DNA of 64,000 bases from Brevibacterium ravenspurgense (GCF_001584615.1 NZ_LQQC01000004.1:62001-126000), one strand, 5' to 3'; shown: positions 26,159 through 35,866, counted from the stretch's first letter. Translations and numbers: made by a program. Notes: generated from the sequence alone by a model not told the origin.

Positions 26159-27873
26159 GACTCTGGAAGACCGTCCGTCGGCTGGCGTTGCGGGCGTACC
26201 TGTTCACGGTTCGGCTGTTCCGCCGTTCGCTGCAGGTGCGCGTCGTTGCGCTGACGCTCATTCTGTCGATGGCGGCGGTCCTTCTGGTCGGTTCATACGT
26301 ATCGCGGGAAATCGCCCGCGGCCTGTATGAGGCCAAACTGCAGTCGATCACCTCGCAGACTGCCGGCTACGCATCAGAGCTCGAATCCACCGCAACGTCG
26401 GAGGGCATCGCACAGCTGAGCGAAACCGTGAACACACAGCTGCGCGGCATGATGGCCCGGTCGTCGACCCCGCTGCGCAGCATCGCCCTGGAACCGCGGG
26501 ATCGCGGACGCTCGGTCGCCCCGATCATCGCCCTGCCGTACGGCCAGGAGCCGGTTCGGCCCTCAGAGCTCGACGAGGAATTTCTCAGCCGGGCACAGGA
26601 AGCCCCGGCGGGCACCCAGACGTACCAGTCGATCACCCTGCCGGGCGCGCAGCACTCTCCCGGAATCGTGGTCGCACAGACAGTCTCGCTGCCCGGCAGC
26701 GGCAAATTCGACCTGTACGTTGTTGCCGACCTGCAGGAAGAGCAGAACACGCTGAGCTTCATCCAGCGTGCGCTCACAGTTGCCGGCATTGTCATGGTCG
26801 TCCTCGTCGTGGCTGTGGCCTGGCTTGTGACAGGGCTTGTGGTGTCACCCATCCGCTCAACGGCGCGGGCTGCGCTTCGCTTGGCCGACGGTGACCTCGA
26901 TGAACGCGTCACCGTCACCAGCCACGACGAACTCGGCGCATTGGGCCGCAGCTTCAACGACATGGCGGACACTCTGCAGGACCAGATTGTGCGGATGAAA
27001 GAGCTCACCGTGCAGCAGCGCCAGTTCGTGTCGGATGTTTCTCACGAACTGCGCACACCGCTGGCCACGATCGGTGCGGCCACCGAAATGCTGTATGCCG
27101 AAAAGGACGAGCTCGACGAAACCGGGCAGCGCTCCCTAGAGCTGCTGAAGTCCCAAGTGGAGCGCTTTGAGCTGCTCCTGTCGGACCTGCTTGAGGTTTC
27201 GCGGCATGACGCTGGTTTCGTCAAGCTGGAAACTACTGAACAGGACATCACAGAAATCGTGTCCAATGTGGTCGACGGGCTGACCTTCGTGGCTGAGCAG
27301 TCCGGCAGTCAGATCGTCATGCACACCCCGTCTACCCCCGTAACCGCGGAAGTCGAGCAGATCCGCATCGGCAGGATCCTGCGCAACCTCATCGTCAACG
27401 CGATCGAACACGGCGACAAGAAGAACATCGACGTGTATGTTGCGGCGACCGCAGAGTCGTGTGCGGTCAGCATCCGCGATCACGGTGTCGGGTTGACCGC
27501 AGATCAGGTCGAGCACGTGTTCGACCGATTCTGGCGCGGTGATCCATCGCGGCGTCGTACGCTCGGCGGCACCGGCCTGGGCCTGGCGATCGCACTGGAA
27601 GACGCCCACCTGCACGGCGGGTGGCTGCAGGCGTGGGGCAGGCCGGCAGGCTCGGGCAGCGCGCCCTTCATTCACTACTACTCTACCCACACCGAGCTGA
27701 CATCCTCACCGCTGCCGCTGCCGCCGGCAGACGCCCCGAGCAGCGGACCTGAAGCTCCCGTCGGCAAAGGCACCTCGGACGGCGCGGTGCGCGTGCAGAC
27801 CGGCTCGATACCGATTGTCGTTGAAACCGCATCACCGTCTGATGCGGCGGACGAGGACGGAGGACAGCCATGA
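26155..27873 (+). CDS. mtrB: Sensor histidine kinase MtrB
   Basis: MtrB phosphorylates MtrA. The 572-residue protein has a membrane helix near residues 33-53, an extracytoplasmic sensor region, a second helix near 210, a HAMP linker (VVSPIRSTARAALRLADGDL), the dimerisation helix with H297 in VSHELRTPLATI, and an ATPase domain with NLIVNAIEHGD and GGTGLGLAIALEDAHLHGG. The unusual part follows: where family members end the ATPase fold with a strand like FRLTLP, this one reads SAPFIHYYSTH, identical to a stretch of the DUF4350 protein. A proline-rich tail follows. GTG start, overlapping mtrA. Confidence 0.96.
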   Translation: MRLWKTVRRLALRAYLFTVRLFRRSLQVRVVALTLILSMAAVLLVGSYVSREIARGLYEAKLQSITSQTAGYASELESTATSEGIAQLSETVNTQLRGMMARSSTPLRSIALEPRDRGRSVAPIIALPYGQEPVRPSELDEEFLSRAQEAPAGTQTYQSITLPGAQHSPGIVVAQTVSLPGSGKFDLYVVADLQEEQNTLSFIQRALTVAGIVMVVLVVAVAWLVTGLVVSPIRSTARAALRLADGDLDERVTVTSHDELGALGRSFNDMADTLQDQIVRMKELTVQQRQFVSDVSHELRTPLATIGAATEMLYAEKDELDETGQRSLELLKSQVERFELLLSDLLEVSRHDAGFVKLETTEQDITEIVSNVVDGLTFVAEQSGSQIVMHTPSTPVTAEVEQIRIGRILRNLIVNAIEHGDKKNIDVYVAATAESCAVSIRDHGVGLTADQVEHVFDRFWRGDPSRRRTLGGTGLGLAIALEDAHLHGGWLQAWGRPAGSGSAPFIHYYSTHTELTSSPLPLPPADAPSSGPEAPVGKGTSDGAVRVQTGSIPIVVETASPSDAADEDGGQP

Positions 27874-29558
27874 CCAGCAGGCTCCGGAAACTCGCGGCGG
27901 CTGTGACGGCCTGCCTTCTGACGTTCAGTGCGGCCGGCTGCGCCACGATTCCCCACAGCGGGCAGATCGGAACGGTCGCCGTGGAGGACTCCGACAACGA
28001 CGTCCAGTCCCGCACCGACCCGGACGGCCCGGCACCCGGTGCCAGCCCCGCCTCGATCGTGCGCGGCTTCCTGGCAGCCGGTTCGAGCCCTGCCAGCAGC
28101 TTTGCAGTGGCCCGCTCTTTCTTGACTGACGATTTCGCCGGCGAATGGAGCCCGCTCAAAAGCGTCTCGATCGTCGAATCGGGTCTGTCGCTGGAGAGCC
28201 TCACAGCTTCTGTGACAACCGATTCGCGCAGTGTGTCGTTTACGGTTCCCGTGCAGGCATCCCTCGATTCCGCACACGTCTACCGCGACAGCCCCTCGGG
28301 TACAGAGACGAAGCTGAAGTTCAGCCTTCGCCAGGTCAACGGCGAATGGCGGATCTCGGATGCTCCCGACGGCATCGTGCTGTCAGAAGCGAACTTCAAT
28401 CGGCTCTTCCAGGCATATCCGCTGTACTTCTTCACGCAGGACTATTCATATCTTGTTCCCGACGTGCGGTGGTTTGTCCGCAGCAACAGCACGCTGACGG
28501 AAGTGGCCCGCCAGCTGCTTCGGGGACCCGCGGACAATCTGCGCGGAGCTGTCATCTCGGCCGTTCCGGAAGGTACGACGCTCGAACCGTCCGTCGTCAC
28601 AGTCGAAGGCGGCACAGTCGACGTGGGCCTGTCCCAGGAAGCCGGTGACCTGGACAAAGGGACAAGCAAGCGCCTGTACTCCCAGATATCCCAAACCCTG
28701 CGGGCCAACACCTCGATCTCTGATGTGCGCGTGCAGACACCCCAGTCGAACATCACCTCGGGCTCCGACGTGTCAGCTGACCTGCCGGTCGATGCGCCCG
28801 CCGTTGTGGTTTCGGAAGGGAAGATCGCGGAAGTTCGAGGCAACTCCTTCGAACCGGTTCCCAATTCGCCGAAAGTGTCGGACAAGGTCCTTCCGGCCCA
28901 GTCCTATGACGGGAACACCTACTACTACACGAATGAGAACCGCAAGCAGGTCGAGCGCTTCAGCGCAGAAAAAGACGTCGAAACCCTCATCACCGGAAAA
29001 GACTTTGTGGGCGTGAGCGCTGACCGTTTCGAATGGGTGTACACGGCCGAAGCCAAGTCGGCGGAGATCCGCGCCGTGGGCAAAAACGGCGAACTCGTGA
29101 AGATGGCGGTGCCGTTCGCCAAAGACCGCACCATCAAGCGAATCGCGGTCTCCCGCGAAGGCAGCCGGCTGGCCGTCCTGACTTCCGCTGCGGACGGCAC
29201 CCGCATCGACGTGGTGGGAATCGTCCGCTCCCGAGGCGGAAAGCCCAACCATCTGACCGCGGGGGCGCCGCTGTCGGTCGGCCAGAAATTCGATCAGGTT
29301 GCGGACTTCAGCTGGGCCGGCGGATCTTACCTGGCCGTGCTGTCCGCGGATGATGCTTCGGCTGGTGCTTACCGCGTGTGGGTCGGCGGACCGTCCGTGG
29401 GACTGGGGTCAATTTCCGGCGGCCAGACGATCTCGGCTGCCGGCGACCTCGGCAGCATGCGGGTTGGGGCTGAGAGCGGTGATGTCTACACCTACACGTC
29501 CGGGACGTGGCAGCGAATCGTCGGCGCAAAGGCCTGGAACCCCACGTACCCGGGCTGA
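27870..29558 (+). CDS. lpqB: Lipoprotein LpqB
   Basis: LpqB is a lipoprotein that in mycobacteria acts with MtrB and affects the level of MtrA signalling and cell-wall homeostasis. The 562 residues begin with a signal peptide and lipid-anchor cysteine C24 (TFSAAGC), somewhat off the lipobox consensus. A GerMN/Gmad1-like domain (residues about 180-310) and a beta-propeller-like C-terminal half follow. It overlaps mtrB by four bases; mtrA-mtrB-lpqB is the usual operon order. Confidence 0.93.
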   Translation: MTSRLRKLAAAVTACLLTFSAAGCATIPHSGQIGTVAVEDSDNDVQSRTDPDGPAPGASPASIVRGFLAAGSSPASSFAVARSFLTDDFAGEWSPLKSVSIVESGLSLESLTASVTTDSRSVSFTVPVQASLDSAHVYRDSPSGTETKLKFSLRQVNGEWRISDAPDGIVLSEANFNRLFQAYPLYFFTQDYSYLVPDVRWFVRSNSTLTEVARQLLRGPADNLRGAVISAVPEGTTLEPSVVTVEGGTVDVGLSQEAGDLDKGTSKRLYSQISQTLRANTSISDVRVQTPQSNITSGSDVSADLPVDAPAVVVSEGKIAEVRGNSFEPVPNSPKVSDKVLPAQSYDGNTYYYTNENRKQVERFSAEKDVETLITGKDFVGVSADRFEWVYTAEAKSAEIRAVGKNGELVKMAVPFAKDRTIKRIAVSREGSRLAVLTSAADGTRIDVVGIVRSRGGKPNHLTAGAPLSVGQKFDQVADFSWAGGSYLAVLSADDASAGAYRVWVGGPSVGLGSISGGQTISAAGDLGSMRVGAESGDVYTYTSGTWQRIVGAKAWNPTYPG

Positions 29559-29560
29559 CC

Positions 29561-30271
29561 GTGAAGCTGCTGTCCGACATCGCCGACCTGCTCCTGCCGC
29601 GCGTGTGTGCAGGGTGCGGAATCGAAACCGTGTCGCTGTGCGGCGACTGCATCGAAGCTCTCGATGGACCCGTTGTGCGCAGCCAACCGCGCTTCGGCCA
29701 CCTGCCGGTCAGCGGGGCGGGCGTGTACGACGGTGTGCTGAGGAATGTGCTCGTGGCCTATAAGGAAAACGGCAGACGTGACATCGTGGCCGTTTTGGGT
29801 CTTCTCCTGGCCCGTGCCGTCGTCGATTCCCTTCAGAACAGCCAGGTTGACGGCAAGCCGGTGATCCTCGTTCCGGTGCCCTCGTCATCGTCCGCTGTGC
29901 GCAGGCGAGGAGGCAACCACGTTGCCGCATTCGCTGAGTCAGCAGCCCAGATGCTGCGCTCTGACGGGCTGCGGGCTGGGTGCGCCGATGTTCTCACCGT
30001 CAGCCGCCACCGCGACCAGGTAGGCTTCGGCAGTGCGGCCCGGAAGGCAAATGTCGAAGGTACACACGCCATCGCCCGCGAACACACTCACCTGGTACGA
30101 CAGTGGGATAGGCGGGCGAAGGTCGTCGTCGTCGACGACATTTCCACCACGGGGGCAACGGGTGCGGAATCGACGCGCGCCCTCATGAATGCCAGGTGCA
30201 CACCGGATGGACTGGCGGTTATCGGAATCGCGCGGGGGAGTTCTCGTCAGCCTGAGCTCGATGCGGTTTAA
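29561..30271 (+). CDS. ComF family phosphoribosyltransferase-like protein
   Basis: The 236-residue protein has a four-cysteine zinc motif (C16, C19, C27, C30), then a type I phosphoribosyltransferase fold with VPVPSSSSAVRRRGGNH and the PRPP loop VVVVDDISTTGAT. ComF proteins help DNA uptake in competent bacteria; in actinomycetes the gene often follows lpqB and its role is not certain. The longer open frame from 29507 overlaps lpqB; I chose GTG 29561, two bases after the lpqB stop, because the family starts close to the zinc motif. Confidence 0.9.
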   Translation: MKLLSDIADLLLPRVCAGCGIETVSLCGDCIEALDGPVVRSQPRFGHLPVSGAGVYDGVLRNVLVAYKENGRRDIVAVLGLLLARAVVDSLQNSQVDGKPVILVPVPSSSSAVRRRGGNHVAAFAESAAQMLRSDGLRAGCADVLTVSRHRDQVGFGSAARKANVEGTHAIAREHTHLVRQWDRRAKVVVVDDISTTGATGAESTRALMNARCTPDGLAVIGIARGSSRQPELDAV

Positions 30272-30321
30272 TGAAGGTGACCATCGTTGTTGATGGTTTC
30301 CCGACGTCAAAGGAGAGCACA

Positions 30322-30990
30322 ATGGACATCGTCGTCAAGGGACGCGGCCTCGCCATCTCGGACAGCTTCCGCACCCACATTGAGGACAAGATCTCCAAGG
30401 CCGAAAAGCTCAGCCCTGATGCCCAGGCCGTTGAAGTCAACATCACCCACGAAGACAGCGTGCGTCGTCCAGACGAGGCCTTCCGCGTGGAAATCACCGT
30501 GTTCAGCAAGGGAGCGGTTCTGCGCGCCGAAGCGCACGCTTCAGACAAGTACGCGGCACTTGACCTCGCTTGGGCGAAGCTCCTTGAGCGTCTGCGCCGG
30601 GCACGTGATCGCCGCAAGATCTCCCGCAAGGGCGGCCACCGTCGCCAGTCGACCGGTGAAGCATTCGCCGAAATGCCCGTTGTCGACGCCCCGGCAGCCC
30701 CCGCAGCCGCCGAAGACGGCGAACCGGCAGTCGAAGAAGACGGCGACGCCGAGGAAGCAGACCCCACCAACGGCCGCATTCAGGCTGAAGGCGATTCTCC
30801 GGTTCTGCTGCGCGAAAAGACCTTCCCGGCCGAGCCGATCGGCATCGAAGAAGCTCTCAACCGCATGGAGATGGTCGGCCACGACTTCTACCTCTTCATT
30901 GACGAAGAAACCTCGCAGCCGTCGGTCGTCTACCGCAGGCGCGGCTGGAGCTACGGTGTGATCGCACTGGACGACTCCAAGAACAGCTGA
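30322..30990 (+). CDS. hpf: Ribosome hibernation promoting factor, long form
   Basis: Long HPF joins two 70S ribosomes into inactive 100S dimers in stationary phase or stress. The 222 residues comprise an S30AE domain (1-105, MDIVVKGRGLAISDSFR), an acidic linker and the C-terminal dimer domain (FPAEPIGIEEALNRMEMVGHDFYLF). An in-frame start at 30271 exists, but AAGGAG seven bases before ATG 30322 and family alignment favour the latter. A strong terminator follows at 31013. Confidence 0.95.
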   Translation: MDIVVKGRGLAISDSFRTHIEDKISKAEKLSPDAQAVEVNITHEDSVRRPDEAFRVEITVFSKGAVLRAEAHASDKYAALDLAWAKLLERLRRARDRRKISRKGGHRRQSTGEAFAEMPVVDAPAAPAAAEDGEPAVEEDGDAEEADPTNGRIQAEGDSPVLLREKTFPAEPIGIEEALNRMEMVGHDFYLFIDEETSQPSVVYRRRGWSYGVIALDDSKNS

Positions 30991-31012
30991 CCTGTCAGCC
31001 CTGCTGAAACAG

Positions 31013-31042
31013 CGCGGCGGATGCTTCACGGCATCCGCCGCG
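31013..31042 (+). terminator. Terminator after hpf
   Basis: A perfect 12-base-pair stem (CGCGGCGGATGC/GCATCCGCCGCG) with a six-base loop is followed by TTCTGTTTTCT, a classical intrinsic terminator ending the mtrA-to-hpf unit. Confidence 0.85.
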
Positions 31043-31153
31043 TTCTGTTTTCTGGAGTCGGAGTGGGGCAGCACTGACAATCCGATGGGCGATGTCGCCT
31101 GCTGGCTCGTTCGGCCCGCAGGCTGTCCGCGCGACATGCGCGCAACTGCGCGT

Positions 31154-31159
31154 TAGACT
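31154..31159 (+). promoter_or_regulatory. Predicted secA -10 element
   Basis: TAGACT stands about 50 bases before the secA start, giving a leader of roughly 43 bases with the ribosome site AGAGGAGAAA. No strong -35 hexamer is evident. Confidence 0.45.
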
Positions 31160-31209
31160 TGTCGGGCGCATGTCGAGATTCGCTGCGCTGAGACGGACAG
31201 AGGAGAAAC

Positions 31210-33882
31210 GTGGCCAACATCCTTGAGAAGCTGCTTCGGTTCGGCGAAGGACGCACCCTGAAGAGGCTCCGGAACTACGCCACGGCGATCAACAACCTGT
31301 CCGACGAATACAGCGACATGACTGACGCGCAGCTGCGTGAAGAAACCGACCGCTACAAGGCCCGTGTTGCCGACGGCGAAAGCCTTGACAAGCTTCTTCC
31401 GGAAGCTTTCGCAGCTGTCCGCGAAGCCTCCACGCGCACGGTCGGACTGCGCCACTTCGACGTGCAGCTCATGGGCGGCGCCGCACTGCACATGGGCAAT
31501 ATTGCCGAAATGAAGACCGGTGAAGGCAAGACGCTGGTCGCCACAGCGCCGTCGTACCTCAACGCACTGACCGGCAAGGGCGTGCACGTCGTGACGGTCA
31601 ACGACTACCTGGCCAGCTACCAGTCAGAACTCATGGGGCGTGTGTTCCGGTTCCTCGGAATGGAAACCGGCTGCATTATGTCGAACATGGCGCCCTCCCA
31701 GCGTCGCAAGCAGTACGCCGCTGACATCACCTACGGCACCAACAACGAATTCGGCTTTGACTACCTGCGCGACAACATGGCGCTGGAAGTAGCCGACATG
31801 GTCCAGCGCGGCCACAACTTCGCAATCGTCGACGAAGTCGACTCGATCCTCATTGATGAAGCGCGCACCCCGCTCATCATTTCGGGTGCTGCTGAAGGCG
31901 ACGCCAACCGCTGGTTCGGCGAATTCGCCACGATCGTCAAGCGCCTCAAACTGGACCGCGACTACGAAGTCGACGAAAAGAACCGCACCGTCGGCATTCT
32001 CGAGCCCGGTATTGAGCGGGTTGAGAACTACCTCGGCATCGGCAACCTCTACGACGAAGACCACACGTCGCTCATCAGCTTCCTCAACAACTCGATCAAG
32101 GCCAAAGAGCTGTTCAAACGCGACAAGGACTACGTCGTCCTCGACGGCGAAGTCATGATCGTCGACGAACACACCGGACGTATACTGCCCGGCCGTCGCT
32201 ACTCGGAGGGTCTGCACCAGGCGCTGGAAGCCAAGGAGAACGTCGAAGTTCAGGCCGAGAACCAGACTCACGCCACGATCACACTGCAGAACTACTTCCG
32301 CCTGTACGACAAACTGTCGGGCATGACCGGTACCGCCGAAACCGAAGCTGCCGAGTTCAACTCGACCTACAAGCTCGGCGTCGTGCCGATTCCCACGAAC
32401 AAGCCGCTGCTGCGCGAAGACAAGCCCGACCTCGTCTACCGCAATGAAAAGGTGAAGTTCGACGCGGTTGTCGAAGACATCGCCGAGCGCCACGAAGAGG
32501 GCCAGCCGGTTCTTGTGGGCACCACCAGCGTGGAAAAGTCCGAATACCTGTCGGGTCTCCTGGCCAAGCGGGGCATCCGCCACGAGGTCCTCAACGCCAA
32601 GAACCACGCGCGCGAAGCCGCAATCGTCGCAATGGCCGGCGTCAAGGGCGCGGTTACGGTCGCCACCAACATGGCCGGCCGCGGTACCGACATCATGCTC
32701 GGCGGCAATGCTGAGCACATTGCGGTGGCAGAAATGGAGAAGCGCGGCCTGGACCCGGCCGATGACTCCGAAGAATACGAAGCCCAGTGGCCAGCCGTTC
32801 TCGAAGCGGCTGAAAAGCAGGTCGAGGAAGCCGCGGAGGAAATCCGCGAACTCGGCGGCCTCTACGTTCTGGGCACAGAGCGCCACGAATCCCGTCGTAT
32901 TGACAACCAGCTGCGCGGACGCTCCGGCCGTCAGGGTGACCCCGGTGAATCGCGCTTCTACCTGTCGATGCGCGACAACCTCATGCGCCTGTTCGGCGCC
33001 GGTGCCGCTGAACGCGCACTCGCTCTTGCGAACACCCCGGAAGATGAACCGCTTGAATCGAAGATGGTCAGCCGCGCAATCCTGTCGGCACAGAACCAGA
33101 TCGAGCAGCGCAACGCGGAACAGCGCAAGAACGTCCTGAAGTACGACGATGTTCTCAACCGCCAGCGCACCGTCATCTACGACGAACGCCAGCGCGTTCT
33201 CGAAGGCGACGACTTCGAAGACCAGATTCACGACTTCCGCGACGATGTCCTGCGCGCCTACGTCGAAGGCGCGACGGTCGGCGATCCCGAAGACTGGGAA
33301 ATGGACAAGCTGTTCGTTGCGCTGCAGGACCTCTATGCCACCTCGATTACGCCGGAAGACCTCTACGAGGACGCGGGAGGCAAGAACAGCCTCAACCGCG
33401 AAAAGATCCTCGAAGAAGTCCAGGCGGATGCCGACCTCGCCTACGAAAAGCGCGAAGAAGAACTCGGTTCAGAAGCGCTGCGCCAGCTTGAGCGCCGCGT
33501 TCTGCTGACCAGTATCGACAAGCGCTGGCGTGAGCACCTGTACGAAATGGACTACTTGAAGAACGGCATCGGCCTGCGCGCTATGGCGCAGCGCGATCCG
33601 CTCGTGGAGTATCAGCGCGAGGGCTTTGAGATGTTCACCCGAATGCAGGACGGCATCAAGGAAGACGCCACGCGCCTTGTCAACAAGCTGCAGGTGCAGG
33701 TCAAGACCGTCAAGAGCGACGAGGTCGAAGTTGAGTCCGATGTCTTCCGCACCAAGCTGCCCAAGCTGACGCTGGCCGGCCCCAGCGAATCTGGGGAAAG
33801 TGAAGCGCGCACGGACACTGCGGCGGACGACGACGGCGGTTCGGGCAACCGCGCTGAACGCCGCAAGAAGAAGCGTCGCTGA
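31210..33882 (+). CDS. secA: Preprotein translocase ATPase SecA
   Basis: SecA drives unfolded preproteins through the SecYEG channel. The 890-residue protein has Walker [12 protein letters not shown], the DEAD-like [15 protein letters not shown], a preprotein cross-linking region, [14 protein letters not shown] and the [18 protein letters not shown] helicase motif. It lacks the C-terminal cysteine-rich zinc motif and ends in a basic run (RRKKKRR), as is usual for actinobacterial SecA1. GTG start. Its position after hpf matches M. tuberculosis Rv3241c-Rv3240c. Confidence 0.98.
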   Translation: MANILEKLLRFGEGRTLKRLRNYATAINNLSDEYSDMTDAQLREETDRYKARVADGESLDKLLPEAFAAVREASTRTVGLRHFDVQLMGGAALHMGNIAEMKTGEGKTLVATAPSYLNALTGKGVHVVTVNDYLASYQSELMGRVFRFLGMETGCIMSNMAPSQRRKQYAADITYGTNNEFGFDYLRDNMALEVADMVQRGHNFAIVDEVDSILIDEARTPLIISGAAEGDANRWFGEFATIVKRLKLDRDYEVDEKNRTVGILEPGIERVENYLGIGNLYDEDHTSLISFLNNSIKAKELFKRDKDYVVLDGEVMIVDEHTGRILPGRRYSEGLHQALEAKENVEVQAENQTHATITLQNYFRLYDKLSGMTGTAETEAAEFNSTYKLGVVPIPTNKPLLREDKPDLVYRNEKVKFDAVVEDIAERHEEGQPVLVGTTSVEKSEYLSGLLAKRGIRHEVLNAKNHAREAAIVAMAGVKGAVTVATNMAGRGTDIMLGGNAEHIAVAEMEKRGLDPADDSEEYEAQWPAVLEAAEKQVEEAAEEIRELGGLYVLGTERHESRRIDNQLRGRSGRQGDPGESRFYLSMRDNLMRLFGAGAAERALALANTPEDEPLESKMVSRAILSAQNQIEQRNAEQRKNVLKYDDVLNRQRTVIYDERQRVLEGDDFEDQIHDFRDDVLRAYVEGATVGDPEDWEMDKLFVALQDLYATSITPEDLYEDAGGKNSLNREKILEEVQADADLAYEKREEELGSEALRQLERRVLLTSIDKRWREHLYEMDYLKNGIGLRAMAQRDPLVEYQREGFEMFTRMQDGIKEDATRLVNKLQVQVKTVKSDEVEVESDVFRTKLPKLTLAGPSESGESEARTDTAADDDGGSGNRAERRKKKRR

Positions 33883-33903
33883 GGCCCCGGTCTGAGCACT
33901 GAC

Positions 33904-33938
33904 GAGCCCCCGTGCTGCGAATCGCAGTGCGGGGGCTC
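33904..33938. terminator. Terminator between secA and the Rv3235-like gene
   Basis: The arms GAGCCCCCG and CGGGGGCTC pair, with an inner CTGCGA/TCGCAG stem, and GCTGTTTGTTG follows. It should stop secA transcription and may act in both directions. Confidence 0.75.
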
Positions 33939-33983
33939 GCTGTTTGTTGCCGTGTTCGTTCCGCAGGGGTGCCTGCTGTCGGT

Positions 33984-34424
33984 TCAGGCAGTCAGATATT
34001 CGCGGACGATCCACCGGTCGCGATTCTTCTCCAAACGCAGCGCGCAGGCTTTTGTGCGGGGCCGCAGAGCGATCGACACAGCGGCTTCTATGACGTTCGG
34101 CGCAGGTGAGCTCAAGCGCGGCCGGCCGATGCCGCGGATGTAGTCAACCTGCTGTTCGGATCGCAGTGTGCGGCGCATCCGCAGTGCGGAGACCACGGAG
34201 CTGCGGACTTCCGGGTCGAGCCAGCGTTCAATGGACTGCAGGGTCCGCACACCGTATTCGACTTCGGTCAAAGCGGTGACGATTGAGCGCACAAAGGCGG
34301 CTGCGGCTGCTGCTTCGCGCTGTTTTTTGGCAGCTGTCTGCTCTTCGGAAGTCGGCGGGCGCTTGTTGAACATGCGGGTACGAGGTGTCGCGGGTCGGGT
34401 CAGGGTAAGTGGTTCGGCGGTCAT
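33984..34424 (-). CDS. Rv3235 family protein
   Basis: A 146-residue basic, helical protein. The segment VEYGVRTLQSIERWLDPEVRSSV and the final strand CALRLEKNRDRWIVREYLTA match the actinobacterial Rv3235 family found next to secA. The closing strand pattern resembles small nuclear-transport-factor-like folds, but function is unknown. It overlaps the LysM gene by four bases, so the two are made together. Confidence 0.78.
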   Translation of the reverse strand: MTAEPLTLTRPATPRTRMFNKRPPTSEEQTAAKKQREAAAAAAFVRSIVTALTEVEYGVRTLQSIERWLDPEVRSSVVSALRMRRTLRSEQQVDYIRGIGRPRLSSPAPNVIEAAVSIALRPRTKACALRLEKNRDRWIVREYLTA

Positions 34425-35227
34425 GGCAGCTCCAGTTCGGTGTCGGGGTAGATGAGGTCGGGGTTGCCGCCCAGGGTGTCGGCATTGGCTTTGCTGATGG
34501 CGCTTACGCGTTCAGCTGTTGTCTGGCCGGGTTTCGGGTGGGCGATGGCGATCTTCCAGATGCTGTCGCCCTTTTTGACTGTTACGCGCTGAGGCGATTC
34601 GGGTTTCGGTGCTGTGTGTTCGGCTTCTTTGCCGTGCGCGTCCTGTTTGCGCTGCTCGGGTTGAGGTTCTTGTTCCTTCGGTTCCTTGGTCTGCGTCCGA
34701 GGCGGTTTCGGTTCGGGCTTCTGTGTTGGCCAGCTGGGGTCAGCCGGTGGGGCCGTGCTCGGTTCGGGGTAGGGGGTGTCGCCCGGCGGGGACGTCGGCC
34801 AGTGCGGCGGAGGTGTTTGCGTGCCCTCGGTCTGGGGTGCTGTCGACTCACCGTGTGCGGCCTCTGCTTGTGAGGGCGAATTCTGCGCCGGTGCCGCGTG
34901 GGCTGTTCCGGCGGCGAGAACGACCGCTGTCATGGATGCGGCTGATGCTTTCAGTGCGGCGGGGGCGATCCTGCGCGCCCACGTGGCAAGTGCGACTGCG
35001 CCCGGCACGCCGATGAGGTCAAAGACGCGAGCCGCCGCGATGAGTACGAGCGACAGCTGCAGGCGAAGACCGGCGAGGGCTGCCGCGCAGAGTGCTGTTA
35101 CGACTACCGCGGCACCGATGTCTGCGTTGAGCGCTCGGTCTGCGAAAGAGGGACCCGCTGTGAGCAGCGCGGCGCATATCAGCAGGTGCAGAGCGGATGC
35201 TCCCACATGGATTTCTGTTGGCTTCAT
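34421..35227 (-). CDS. LysM domain membrane protein
   Basis: The 268-residue protein has several hydrophobic segments in its first 110 residues, a proline/glutamate/threonine-rich spacer (about 115-215) and a C-terminal LysM-like domain starting RVTVKKGDSIWKIA and ending DLIYPDTELELP. LysM domains bind peptidoglycan, so the tail is probably outside the cell. ATG 35227 has a near-perfect ribosome site (AAAGGAGT), better than the in-frame start at 35257. Together with the Rv3235-like, SAF and CpaE-like genes it forms a locus common in Micrococcales. Confidence 0.82.
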   Translation of the reverse strand: MKPTEIHVGASALHLLICAALLTAGPSFADRALNADIGAAVVVTALCAAALAGLRLQLSLVLIAAARVFDLIGVPGAVALATWARRIAPAALKASAASMTAVVLAAGTAHAAPAQNSPSQAEAAHGESTAPQTEGTQTPPPHWPTSPPGDTPYPEPSTAPPADPSWPTQKPEPKPPRTQTKEPKEQEPQPEQRKQDAHGKEAEHTAPKPESPQRVTVKKGDSIWKIAIAHPKPGQTTAERVSAISKANADTLGGNPDLIYPDTELELP

Positions 35228-35355
35228 GTTCACTCCTTTGTGATCATCTGCAACCAAAGTACATGATTAAACGCAAAACACAAGAATGTTCGAATAAGTG
35301 CGAATAAAATCTTCAAGCCATGGTTTGGCCGTGTGACTGCAGGCACAATGTGGGT
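35228..35355. promoter_or_regulatory. AT-rich divergent promoter gap
   Basis: These 128 bases are notably AT-rich for this genome and hold a short direct repeat (CGAATAA twice, about 35291 and 35301). CACAAT at 35344-35349 ends six bases before the rightward start codon. Confidence 0.45.
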
Positions 35356-35847
35356 ATGGATCGTTTTGATGAGCTTTTTGCTGATTTAGAGGGCCAGGCT
35401 GCGGCCGAGAGAGCGCGCGAACGCGAGGGCGAGTTCGGTGACCTTGTTGCCGAGAGCTTCTATGAGGTCACCTTTGTGGAGCGCTTGGCCGGCGCAGTCG
35501 GTGAGCGCGTCGATCTGCGCACTGTGTCTGGAGCTGTTTCCGGCGTGCTGACCTCGGTGGGTGAAGGGTGCTGCTGTATTGACGGCGGAGTTCTTGTGAT
35601 GCTCGCAGCTGTCGAAGGCGTGGCACTGAAGCCTCGAGAGCACGCGGTGCAGGAGCGCTGGAGGTCTGCGCGTTCAATTCTGGGGCAGTGGTGTGCTGAG
35701 CGTAAGCAGGTACGGGTTGAAACTGCAGGAACAACACTGGAGGGGACGCTGCACGCTGTTGCGCGTGACTATCTGCAGCTTCGCAGACGAGGCGCCTTTG
35801 AGCTGGTGCCTTTGCGCAGGATTTCTGTGGTCCGGGTGTTGCAATAG
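35356..35847 (+). CDS. Conserved hypothetical protein with two similar beta-rich halves
   Basis: I do not recognise a named family. The 163-residue protein has an acidic helical head (MDRFDELFADLEGQAAAERA), then two similar segments: one starting GERVDLRTVSGAVSGVLTSVG and ending VEGVALKP, another starting KQVRVETAGTTLEGTLHAVA and ending LRRISVVRV. Each looks like a short beta-barrel of the LSm/SH3 kind, an inference from strand pattern. Start ATG 35356 is supported by CACAAT six bases upstream. It stands alone on the + strand between the LysM and HTH genes. Similar genes are sometimes labelled Fis regulator, which I do not support. Confidence 0.6.
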   Translation: MDRFDELFADLEGQAAAERAREREGEFGDLVAESFYEVTFVERLAGAVGERVDLRTVSGAVSGVLTSVGEGCCCIDGGVLVMLAAVEGVALKPREHAVQERWRSARSILGQWCAERKQVRVETAGTTLEGTLHAVARDYLQLRRRGAFELVPLRRISVVRVLQ

Positions 35848-35866
35848 CACCGCTGTACGGATGTGC

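Noticed and set aside
31624-33231. Long open frame of 535 codons opposite secA
   Set aside because: It mirrors the codon pattern of secA in a GC-rich genome, shows no family motif, and lacks a start signal. Likewise the long antisense frames at 242-964, 6758-8065, 41386-42693 and 62257-63948.
33860-33882. Loss of the SecA zinc-binding tail as a truncation
   Set aside because: Actinobacterial SecA1 proteins usually lack that tail, so it is normal.
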